Below are positions 55,916-62,898 of a stretch of DNA of 64,000 nucleotides, piece by piece (within the stretch, counting starts at the first letter, position 1; every line of letters starts with the position of its first letter). Origin of the DNA: Pseudomonas sp. GGS8 (lineage in GTDB: Bacteria > Pseudomonadota > Gammaproteobacteria > Pseudomonadales > Pseudomonadaceae); the NCBI RefSeq assembly GCF_024168645.1, contig NZ_JALJWF010000001.1, forward strand, positions 3,165,501-3,229,500, given 5' to 3'. The notes below the pieces were generated by a model that saw only the letters and a list, made by a program, of their open reading frames with translations, had not been told where the DNA came from and made no database searches. The position numbers were made by a program, and so were the translations under genes.

Positions 55916-58048
55916 ATGGCAGACAGTAAGTATTCGCTGTCCGGTGCGGCGAGCATCGAGTTGCCGCAACTGGGCAGCACGTCTGAAGCGTCGGGGCTGA
56001 ACCTGGCACTGACCACGGCCAGCCTCGACATCCGTCTGCTGGTGTCGGAACAGGTAAAGCTTCGCGAAGCGCTGGCGTTGCTGAACATTGCCTTGTCGTC
56101 GCAGCAGTCGCTGCTCAAGGCGAATGCTTCGGTGCCTGCGGCAAGCAGTGAACCAAAGTCCAAGTTAAAGGCTGAGGTCGATCAGCGCACGCCGCCGGAT
56201 TTGCTCAAGTCGGCGATGGCGACCGAGTTGGCGATGGTTGAGCTCAACCAGGTACTGAAACTGGACAACGTCCAGTTGCAGAAACTGTCGGAGGCCAATC
56301 TGAAAATGGCCACTGACAAGCAGGTTGCCCCGAGCGGTGCAACGGCGGTTCAACTGGCCCAGGTCGAGTTGGCGGCGGCGAAGGCAGGTATCGGGGACGG
56401 GCTTGAGCCGGCCAAAAAACAGGATGAGCTGCTGAACTTCACCCGCGATAGCGCGGTAACAGCGTCGGCGTTCAATCTCGATGTCAAGGCTGCCAGCGAG
56501 ATGCTGTTGGGCTGGCGCACCTCAATGAAGCTGGATCGCGGACAAAGCCTGAGTCTGGCGGATGCAGCCAACCATCTCGGCAACAGCGGTCTGAAGGTCA
56601 AAGCGGCAGACATCGGATCTGTCGTGCAACGCAGTGGCGAGGCGGGCATCGCCGCGGGAATGACCCCGGAACAGATGGCGGCGCTCGCGGCGGCGTTCTT
56701 GAACAGCGGCGCGGACAAGGCCGGTGCCGGTGAGGCTTTGAAAGGTTTCGCCACGGTTTTGGCCAAGGGAGACGCGGCCTCACCGCAACAGCGTAAGGCC
56801 TGGGCTGACCTGGACGGCACATTTAATCCCGGGATGTTGGCTGATGGCCTGCGCAAGGACGCACCGGGAACGATCAACCTGGTGCTTGAAGCACTGAAGA
56901 AAAAACCTGCAGAAGAACAGCAGTCACTGACCAAGACATTGTTCGGTGATAACGCGGCGATTCTTGAACTGCTGAAAAAACCGGAAGACGTTCAAAAGGC
57001 TTTTTTACTGGTGTCCGAGCGGACATCCGACGGGACGTTGCCGAAATTCAACGGTTCCGTAGCGAAATCCGCCGAGGCGCTGGGTGAAACCTCGCAAGGG
57101 CGCTGGAATGCGCTGGATGCGAGTAAGAACCGGATGTTCGCGGCGGGCGGCAATGCCCTGGCGCCGTTGACTGATGGTTTGATGGTGTCGCTCGGCGCAT
57201 TGGCCGATGGCTTGAGCGGGGTCGCTGAAGCACAACCGAAAGCCACTGCAGGATTGCTGGTGCTCGCGGGAGCCGTTGCGTTGGCGCGCGGCGCTGAAAT
57301 CAAGGTTGCGATGGCGTCCGCGATCACTGCTGCTGCGACAAAACTTCTGGCTCTGGCCGGCGCGCGACAGATTCCCGAGGCGGGGGATCTGACAGCTGAT
57401 GCCAAGGAGCGTGGCCGTAAGGGTAAAAAGCAACCCCGAGGCGCAAGGGCCGGAAAAAGCGCCATCCCCAAAAGCGCTACCAGGCTGCCACGCATGTCTA
57501 CCGGGAGTCGCTTGCTGGGTGCCGCCAGAATGGGCTCGGCAGTCACCAGACGGGTCGCGCCGCTGATGCTGCTCAGTGCTGGTTACGATGCCGTCAAAGG
57601 CTTGCAGGCCGGTGATACCAAAGCGGTCGGCGGGGCGCTGGGCTCAGCCGGTGGCGGGCTCGCCGGTACTTATGCTGGCGCTGCTGCCGGCGCCATGATT
57701 GGCAGCGTAGTGCCTGTTCTGGGCACGGCGGTCGGTGGTGTGATCGGTGGTTTGTTGGGGGGGATGGCGGGCAGTTGGGGAGGGGAATGGCTGGGTGAAA
57801 AACTCGCCGCGCCCGCCGATAAGCTCGCCGCTCCAGATCAAGTCAGCAAAGACCTGACCAACGCGCAGACAAGCAATCAACAGAACACGGTTAACGCGAA
57901 CATCTACATCAACGGCCAGGACCAGGCCAGCGCCAGCCAGTTGGCGAACCTGGTGGTGCAACAGATTTCCGGCCAATTCGGACTCATGACCATGCCCAAC
58001 TCACTCGCCATGCGAAGTGATGCGGCCCTGACTGACGGAGGTACGTGA
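55916..58048 (+). CDS. Tail tape measure protein (first tailocin)
   Basis: 710 residues; its length sets the tail length. The N-terminal third is helical and rich in Ala, Leu, Glu, Lys. The middle resembles the TP901-type tape-measure domain (NLDVKAASEMLLGWRTSMKL, LSLADAANHLGNSGLKVKAA). A very basic patch (KERGRKGKKQPRGARAGKS, about 500-520) precedes a hydrophobic glycine-zipper region (about 560-625: GAAAGAMIGSVVPVLGTAVG...) that could insert into the target membrane. It starts 6 bases after the E' stop and overlaps gpU by one base. Confidence 0.93.
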   Translation: MADSKYSLSGAASIELPQLGSTSEASGLNLALTTASLDIRLLVSEQVKLREALALLNIALSSQQSLLKANASVPAASSEPKSKLKAEVDQRTPPDLLKSAMATELAMVELNQVLKLDNVQLQKLSEANLKMATDKQVAPSGATAVQLAQVELAAAKAGIGDGLEPAKKQDELLNFTRDSAVTASAFNLDVKAASEMLLGWRTSMKLDRGQSLSLADAANHLGNSGLKVKAADIGSVVQRSGEAGIAAGMTPEQMAALAAAFLNSGADKAGAGEALKGFATVLAKGDAASPQQRKAWADLDGTFNPGMLADGLRKDAPGTINLVLEALKKKPAEEQQSLTKTLFGDNAAILELLKKPEDVQKAFLLVSERTSDGTLPKFNGSVAKSAEALGETSQGRWNALDASKNRMFAAGGNALAPLTDGLMVSLGALADGLSGVAEAQPKATAGLLVLAGAVALARGAEIKVAMASAITAAATKLLALAGARQIPEAGDLTADAKERGRKGKKQPRGARAGKSAIPKSATRLPRMSTGSRLLGAARMGSAVTRRVAPLMLLSAGYDAVKGLQAGDTKAVGGALGSAGGGLAGTYAGAAAGAMIGSVVPVLGTAVGGVIGGLLGGMAGSWGGEWLGEKLAAPADKLAAPDQVSKDLTNAQTSNQQNTVNANIYINGQDQASASQLANLVVQQISGQFGLMTMPNSLAMRSDAALTDGGT

Positions 58049-58431
58049 TGCGTCAGCAAATGGCACTCGGCAGTTTCATTTTCGGCCTGTCCAGAAACTT
58101 CGCTTACCACACCCTGCTGCGCACCTCGGACGGTGGCTGGAAGAACATCGACATCCTCACCAGCAAACCCAAATCCAGTCAGGTCGGCCAAGGCCTGCAA
58201 GGGCTGACGATAACGGGCAAGTCCATGTACGCGACGGGCATGGATCGTCTTGATGAGTTGCGTGCCTTGCAGGCGCTGCGCATCCCTTTGCCCTTGGTTG
58301 ACGGCATCGGCCGCAACTGGGGCCTGTGGCAGATCAACAAGGTGACAGAAACCCAAAACAACATCCTTGATGACGGCACCGCGATGGTGGTCGATTGGAT
58401 TATCGAGTTGACGGAGTTCGCCAATGCGTAG
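58048..58431 (+). CDS. Tail protein U (tail terminator/tube completion)
   Basis: 127 residues, P2 gpU-like. Typical features: MALGSFIFGLSRNFAYHTLL, WKNIDILTSKPKSSQVGQGL, and the C-terminal VDWIIELTEF. ATG at 58048 is preferred, with ACGGAGG 6 bases upstream; a GTG three bases earlier is possible. It overlaps gpX by 8 bases. Confidence 0.92.
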   Translation: MRQQMALGSFIFGLSRNFAYHTLLRTSDGGWKNIDILTSKPKSSQVGQGLQGLTITGKSMYATGMDRLDELRALQALRIPLPLVDGIGRNWGLWQINKVTETQNNILDDGTAMVVDWIIELTEFANA

Positions 58432-58636
58432 GGTTCGAAGTATCGCCGGTGACTCGGTAAATCTGTTGCTCTACCGCGAGCTTGAACGTTGTGACGATGC
58501 CACCGAGGAAGCCCTTTGGCGTCTTAATCCGGGGCTTGCCGAATGGGGGCCGATATTGCCGGCGGGCGTGTGGGTTGTGCTGCCGGAAGTGGATTCGAAA
58601 CCCGTCGCACCCACACCGGTTTCGGCCTGGGATTAA
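58424..58636 (+). CDS. Tail protein X (LysM-like)
   Basis: 70 residues, P2 gpX-like. It contains the short pattern GDSVNLLLYRELERCDDATE followed by LWRLNPGLAEWGPILPAGVWVVLPE, a minimal LysM-like fold that joins tube and baseplate hub. Followed 9 bases later by gpD, with AAGGAGGCAG before the next ATG. Confidence 0.92.
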   Translation: MRRVRSIAGDSVNLLLYRELERCDDATEEALWRLNPGLAEWGPILPAGVWVVLPEVDSKPVAPTPVSAWD

Positions 58637-58645
58637 GGAGGCAGC

Positions 58646-59662
58646 ATGTCACTGGGTTTCACGCCTGCGGTAGAAATTTACGGCGCAAACGCTGCGCTGC
58701 TCAACGAACGATTGCTCAGTTGGACGCACATCGACGCAGCGGGGATCGAGTCAGATCAACTGACGCTCCTCATCAGTCTGGATGGGCTTGAAGGGTTGCC
58801 CAGCCTGGGCGGGAAAATCGGTCTGCGGGTCGGTTATCTGGAGTCGGGGCTGGTGGATAAAGGCGAGTTCGTCATTACCCGACGCACGCCGACGCTGTTC
58901 CCTCTGCGTCTGACGCTGGTGGCCACGGCGGCGCCGTTCAGTGCGGCGGATCAGACCGGATTCAAACAGCGCCGATCGGCCAGCCATGGTCCGACGACCT
59001 TGGGTGCGCTGTTTCGTCAGTTGACGTCCAGGCATGGGTTTTCCCCTCGTGTGGCCCCGGACCTGTCACTGATAAAAATCGCGCACATCGACCAGTCCAA
59101 CGAAACCGACATGGGTTTTCTGACGCGACTGGCCTACTTGCATGACGCCGTCGCCAAACCGGTCAACGAGCTGTATGTGCTGGCACGGCGCGGTCAGGCG
59201 AAGTCGTTATCGGGCAAAGTTCTGCCGACCATAAAGCTGTCGGTGACGACGAACAATCGCCCAGGGGATCACGCCTTTATCTCCGCCGTTCTGGATGAAA
59301 CTGCCCGGGCGAAATACCAGGGCTGCAAGACCAGCTGGTGGGATGCGGCGGCCGGCAAAGTGCGTGTCGAGGAGAGCGGCATCGCGCCATTCAAGACCCT
59401 CCGCCAGCGTTTTCAGAGCGCAGACGATGCCCGGGCCGCCGCCGAAGGCGAGACCCGCCGGATGATGCGCGAAGCACTCAAGGTGACGATCGAATGCCCC
59501 GGCAATCCGGGACTGTCTGCTGAAGGGATCGTGCTGCTGGACCCTACCTGGCCGGATTTCATGCGCGGTCGTTGGTCGATCGACAAGGTCACCGCCAGCG
59601 GCGACCGGGAAAAAAGCTATCGCTGCAAGATTGACGCGACCTGCCTGGACGCTAGGGCATAA
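58646..59662 (+). CDS. Baseplate hub protein D (late control D family)
   Basis: 338 residues, P2 gpD/T4 gp27-like hub that connects the spike V to the tube. Blocks: SLGFTPAVEIYGANAALLNE at the start, the linker KIAHIDQSNETDMGFLTRLA, and WSIDKVTASGDREKSYRCKI near the end. In the R-pyocin locus the next genes are the endolysin and Rz-type spanins; here a REP pair and a second tail cluster follow. Confidence 0.93.
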   Translation: MSLGFTPAVEIYGANAALLNERLLSWTHIDAAGIESDQLTLLISLDGLEGLPSLGGKIGLRVGYLESGLVDKGEFVITRRTPTLFPLRLTLVATAAPFSAADQTGFKQRRSASHGPTTLGALFRQLTSRHGFSPRVAPDLSLIKIAHIDQSNETDMGFLTRLAYLHDAVAKPVNELYVLARRGQAKSLSGKVLPTIKLSVTTNNRPGDHAFISAVLDETARAKYQGCKTSWWDAAAGKVRVEESGIAPFKTLRQRFQSADDARAAAEGETRRMMREALKVTIECPGNPGLSAEGIVLLDPTWPDFMRGRWSIDKVTASGDREKSYRCKIDATCLDARA

Positions 59663-59675
59663 CGCACATCCCCTT

Positions 59676-59765
59676 GTGGGAGCGGGCTTGCCCGCGAAGA
59701 CGGTAGCACATTCAACATCAATGTTGCCTGACCCACCGCTATCGCGGGCAAGCCCGCTCCCACAG
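59676..59765. repeat. REP pair at the junction of the two tailocin clusters
   Basis: GTGGGAGCGGGCTTGCCCGC at 59676 and its exact inverted copy GCGGGCAAGCCCGCTCCCAC ending at 59763, about 48 bases apart. It fills the only gap (59663-59799) between gpD and the Mu-like cluster. No promoter was evident there. Confidence 0.9.
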
Positions 59766-59799
59766 GTTCAATCGCACCCCCAAATGTCGGAGCACCTCG

Positions 59800-60384
59800 A
59801 TGAAGATCACACCGATCCTCACGCAGCTGCGTGAGCAATGCCCAACCCTGGCCAATCGTGTGGCGGCGGGCATTGACCTCGCCACCCTGCAAGCCAACAC
59901 CCCGCTCACCACGCCTTGCGCCTACGTCGTCCCCATCGCCGATGTGGCGAGCAAAAGCGTGGCGCAAAACCTGATGCTGCAACCGATCCGCGACCGCTTC
60001 GAAATCACCCTGGTGCTCGACACCTCGGACGCCGTTGCAGCGCTGGATCAACTGCACGATTTACGCGCCGAACTATGGCGCGCACTGGTGGGTTTCAAGC
60101 CCGGCAACGACTACAGCGCCATCGCCTATGACGGCGGCGAAGTGGTTTCCATCAACAGCAGCCGCGTGCTCTATCGCCTGCGCTTTTTCGCCGAATTCCA
60201 GCTCGGCCGCAATCTGCCGGGGCAACCGGCGCAGAGCTGGCACGAGCGTGAACTGGACGGCTTGTCGTCCTTTACCGGGGTCACCGTACGGGTCGATGCG
60301 ATCGATCCGGCGGACCCCAATCTGCAACGCCCAGGCCCCGACGGGCGCCTGGAACTGACTTTCTCTGGAGACGTAACCCCATGA
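59800..60384 (+). CDS. Mu gp37-like tail protein (second tailocin)
   Basis: 194 residues. It resembles the Mu gp37 family by position (before the sheath) and by the blocks ANTPLTTPCAYVVPIADVAS and RFEITLVLDTSDAVAALDQL. It is probably a tail-completion or tail-terminator protein. It has AGCACC but no strong ribosome site upstream. It overlaps the following DUF2635 gene by 4 bases. Codon use matches the first cluster and the host. Confidence 0.75.
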   Translation: MKITPILTQLREQCPTLANRVAAGIDLATLQANTPLTTPCAYVVPIADVASKSVAQNLMLQPIRDRFEITLVLDTSDAVAALDQLHDLRAELWRALVGFKPGNDYSAIAYDGGEVVSINSSRVLYRLRFFAEFQLGRNLPGQPAQSWHERELDGLSSFTGVTVRVDAIDPADPNLQRPGPDGRLELTFSGDVTP

Positions 60385-60563
60385 GCAAACGCATCACCGT
60401 GCTGCCGGCCCCGGGCCGTGCCGTGCCGGACCCGGAAGCGGGCGATTTGTTGCCCTTCGAGGGCCGTGAAGTGCCGGACAACGCCTGGTGGCGTCGACGT
60501 CTGGCCGATGGCGATATCACTATCAAAGCCGTGAAAGCGGCGAAACCACAGGGAGCCAAATAA
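60381..60563 (+). CDS. DUF2635 family small tail protein
   Basis: 60 residues. The pattern RITVLPAPGRAVPDPEAG...LPFEGREVPDNAWWRRRLADGD is the DUF2635 family (Mu gp38-like), which always sits before Mu-type sheath genes. Role unknown. It overlaps its neighbours by 4 bases (ATGA) and 1 base (TAATG). Confidence 0.85.
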   Translation: MSKRITVLPAPGRAVPDPEAGDLLPFEGREVPDNAWWRRRLADGDITIKAVKAAKPQGAK

Positions 60564-62059
60564 TGGCGATCGGATTCAGCAACATCCCCGCGGACATTCG
60601 TGTTCCGCTGTTCTATGCCGAAATGGACAACTCGGCCGCCAATAGCGCGTCGTCGGCCATGCGCCGCCTGATCGTCGCTCAGGTCAACGACAACATTGCG
60701 CCAGCCGATGCCGGCAAACTGGTGTTGGTGTCCAGCGTGGCGCTGGCCAAAAGTATTGGCGGCCAGGGCTCGATGCTCGCCTCGATGTACGAAACCTGGC
60801 GCAAGACCGATCCGATCGGCGAGATCTGGTGCCTGCCGCTGCACAACACCGAAGGCAGCATTGCCAAAGGCGTGCTGACCCTGACCGGTGCCGCGACCCA
60901 AAGTGGCGTGCTCAACCTGTACGTCGGCGGCGTTCGCGTTCAGGCGGCCATCGTCAACGGCGCCACCGCGGCGCAAGCGGCCACCGCCCTGGCACTGAAA
61001 ATCAACGCCAGCGCCGATCTGCCAGTCATTGCGGCGGCGGCCGAAGGTGTGGTCACCCTGAGCGCCAAATGGACTGGCGACAGCGGCAACGACATCAGCC
61101 TGCAATTCAATCGCCTGGGCAAGAGCAACGGCGAAGAAACCCCGGCCGGCCTGACCTCGGCGATCACCGCCATGACCGGCGGCGCCGGTGTGCCGGATCA
61201 AGTGGCCGCCGTGGCGGCGCTGGGCGATGAACCGTTCGAGTTCATCTGCATGCCGTGGTCGGATCTGTCGACCCTCAACACCTGGCAAGCGGTCATGGAT
61301 GACAGCACCGGTCGTTGGTCCTGGGCCAAGCAATTGTTCGGTCACGTCTACAGCGCCAAACGCGGCACCGTCGGTACGCTGGTGGCGGCAGGGCAAGCGC
61401 GTAACGACCAGCACATGACCATTCAGGCGCTGGAACCGGGCGTGCCGCAACCGTTCTGGGTGCAGGCTGCCGCATTGGCCGCGCGCACTTCGGTGTTCAT
61501 CTCGGCCGATGCCAGCCGTCCGACCCAAAGCGGCAGCCTGCCAGGTCTCGACCCGGCTCCGGCGAGCGAGCGGTTCACCCTGACCGAGCGTCAGTCGCTG
61601 CTCAACTACGGCATCGCCACCGCGTACTACGAAGGCGGCTACGTGCGCATTCAGCGTTCGATCACCACCTATCAGAAGAACGCCTACGGCCAGGCAGACA
61701 ATTCCTACCTGGACAGCGAAACCATGCACCAGTCGGCGTTCATCGTGCGTCGTCTGCAAAGCGTGATCACCAGCAAATACGGTCGCCACAAACTGGCCTC
61801 CGACGGCACCCGTTTCGGCGCCGGCCAGCCAATCGTTACCCCGAGCACCCTTCGCGGTGAGCTGATCGCCCAGTACGCCAAGCTCGAACTGGAAGGCCAT
61901 GTGGAAAACGCCGAGCTGTTCGCCGAACACCTGATCGTCGAGCGCGACACCCAGGACCCGAGCCGGGTCAACGTGCTGTTCCCGCCGGACTACATCAACG
62001 GTCTGCGCGTGTTCGCGCTGCTCAACCAGTTCCGTCTGCAGTACGACGACGCAGCCTGA
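60563..62059 (+). CDS. Contractile tail sheath protein (Mu gpL-like, second tailocin)
   Basis: 498 residues. It shares the general sheath design but is Mu gpL-like: N-terminus IGFSNIPADIRVPLFYAEMD, an inserted domain (GSIAKGVLTLTGAATQSGVL...), and the C-terminal block ELIAQYAKLELEGHVENAEL. This is a sheath of different lineage from the P2-like one at 53339. The start at 60563 overlaps the DUF2635 stop. A hairpin terminator follows 27 bases after its stop, before the tube gene. Confidence 0.94.
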   Translation: MAIGFSNIPADIRVPLFYAEMDNSAANSASSAMRRLIVAQVNDNIAPADAGKLVLVSSVALAKSIGGQGSMLASMYETWRKTDPIGEIWCLPLHNTEGSIAKGVLTLTGAATQSGVLNLYVGGVRVQAAIVNGATAAQAATALALKINASADLPVIAAAAEGVVTLSAKWTGDSGNDISLQFNRLGKSNGEETPAGLTSAITAMTGGAGVPDQVAAVAALGDEPFEFICMPWSDLSTLNTWQAVMDDSTGRWSWAKQLFGHVYSAKRGTVGTLVAAGQARNDQHMTIQALEPGVPQPFWVQAAALAARTSVFISADASRPTQSGSLPGLDPAPASERFTLTERQSLLNYGIATAYYEGGYVRIQRSITTYQKNAYGQADNSYLDSETMHQSAFIVRRLQSVITSKYGRHKLASDGTRFGAGQPIVTPSTLRGELIAQYAKLELEGHVENAELFAEHLIVERDTQDPSRVNVLFPPDYINGLRVFALLNQFRLQYDDAA

Positions 62060-62085
62060 TCGCTGCCTCTGACTGTGTGAATTCG

Positions 62086-62107
62086 GCCCACCGCGCGTGG
62101 GCTTTTT
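62086..62107 (+). terminator. Terminator-like hairpin between sheath and tube (second tailocin)
   Basis: GCCCAC-CGCGC-GTGGGC followed by TTTTT. A perfect 6-base GC stem with U run, 20 bases before the tube start codon. Confidence 0.8.
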
Positions 62108-62126
62108 ATTTGAAGGGAGAAACACC

Positions 62127-62474
62127 ATGGGTCAACTGATTGCGGGCACCTGCTACGTCAAAGTGGACGGTGCTCAACTGACCATCAACGGTGGCTGCGA
62201 AGCACCATTGATGGCCGTTAAACGGGAAACCGTCGTGCCGGGCTTCTACAAGGAAACCGACATCGCGCCGTCGTTCAAAGTGACGGCGCTGCACACCGCG
62301 GACTTCCCGCTCAAGCAACTGATCGCAGGCTCCGACATGACCGTCACCTGCGAATTCAGCAACGGTAAAGTCTACGTACTGGCCGGCGCCTATCTGGTGG
62401 AAGAGCCGGTATCCAAAGGCGATGACGCCACCATCGAACTGAAATTCGAAGGCATCAAGGGGACCTGGCAATGA
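62127..62474 (+). CDS. Tail tube protein (Mu gpM-like, second tailocin)
   Basis: 115 residues, Phage_tail_tube/gpM family. Typical features are GTCYVKVDGAQLTINGGCEA near the start and AGAYLVEEPVSKGDDATIEL at the end. AAGGGAGA ribosome site 8 bases upstream; an in-frame ATG at 62097 lies in the terminator loop side and is rejected. It overlaps the next gene by 4 bases. Shorter than, and unlike, the first tube (168 residues). Confidence 0.92.
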   Translation: MGQLIAGTCYVKVDGAQLTINGGCEAPLMAVKRETVVPGFYKETDIAPSFKVTALHTADFPLKQLIAGSDMTVTCEFSNGKVYVLAGAYLVEEPVSKGDDATIELKFEGIKGTWQ

Positions 62475-62767
62475 GCAACGCCGTGAAGCTTCAAGTTGCG
62501 ATCGAAGCCCACGGCGAGCCCTTGACCGAGCTCAACCTGCGCCGTCCGACGGTGCAGGAAGTGCGGGCGATCAAGGCGTTGCCGTACAAGATCGACAAGA
62601 GCGAAGAGGTCAGCCTCGACATGGACGTCGCGGCCAAATACATCGCCGTGTGCGCCGGCATCCCGCCGTCGTCGGTCAACCAGCTGGATCTGGCTGACCT
62701 CAATACGCTGAGTTGGGCGGTCGCGAGTTTTTTCATGAGTGCGGCGTCGGCGCCATCACCGACCTGA
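62471..62767 (+). CDS. Tail assembly chaperone, zero-frame product (Mu gp41-like)
   Basis: 98 residues, phage tail E / gp41 family (LQVAIEAHGEPLTELNLRRP, EVRAIKALPYKIDKSEEVSL). It overlaps the tube gene by 4 bases. The slippery run T TTT TTC occurs 11 codons before the stop, and the -1 frame continues for about 54 codons to the tape-measure start. Confidence 0.88.
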   Translation: MSNAVKLQVAIEAHGEPLTELNLRRPTVQEVRAIKALPYKIDKSEEVSLDMDVAAKYIAVCAGIPPSSVNQLDLADLNTLSWAVASFFMSAASAPSPT

Positions 62768-62898
62768 TCGCAGTCGCCTATGACCTGGCCTGGTTCTGGA
62801 AGGTTGACCCCGAACAGATGATGGCCAGGCCACTGGATGTGCTCCGCGAATCGCTGGAGCACGCGCAACGGATCAATGCGATGCAGCAGGTGCAGTGA
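62471..62898 (+). CDS. Tail assembly chaperone, -1 frameshift product (Mu gp41/gp41'-like)
   Basis: About 142 residues if the ribosome slips at 62728-62734: ...LSWAVASFF then HECGVGAITDLIAVAYDLAW...HAQRINAMQQVQ. The extension overlaps nothing else and its stop (TGA 62896-62898) shares a base with the tape-measure ATG, as expected for a translated frame. Frameshifting here is established for Mu and many other tailed phages. Confidence 0.85.
62728..62734 (+). other. Programmed -1 ribosomal frameshift site (second tailocin)
   Basis: Zero frame reads AGT TTT TTC ATG. The heptamer T TTT TTC is a canonical X XXY YYZ slippery site, followed by GC-rich sequence (GCGGCGTCGGCGCC) able to form a stem. 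Confidence 0.82.

Noticed and set aside
60281..62128. 615-codon open frame antisense to the second sheath
   Set aside because: The plus strand encodes a clear Mu-like sheath in frame with its neighbours; the antisense product is His/Gln/Arg-rich, as shadows of this host usually are.
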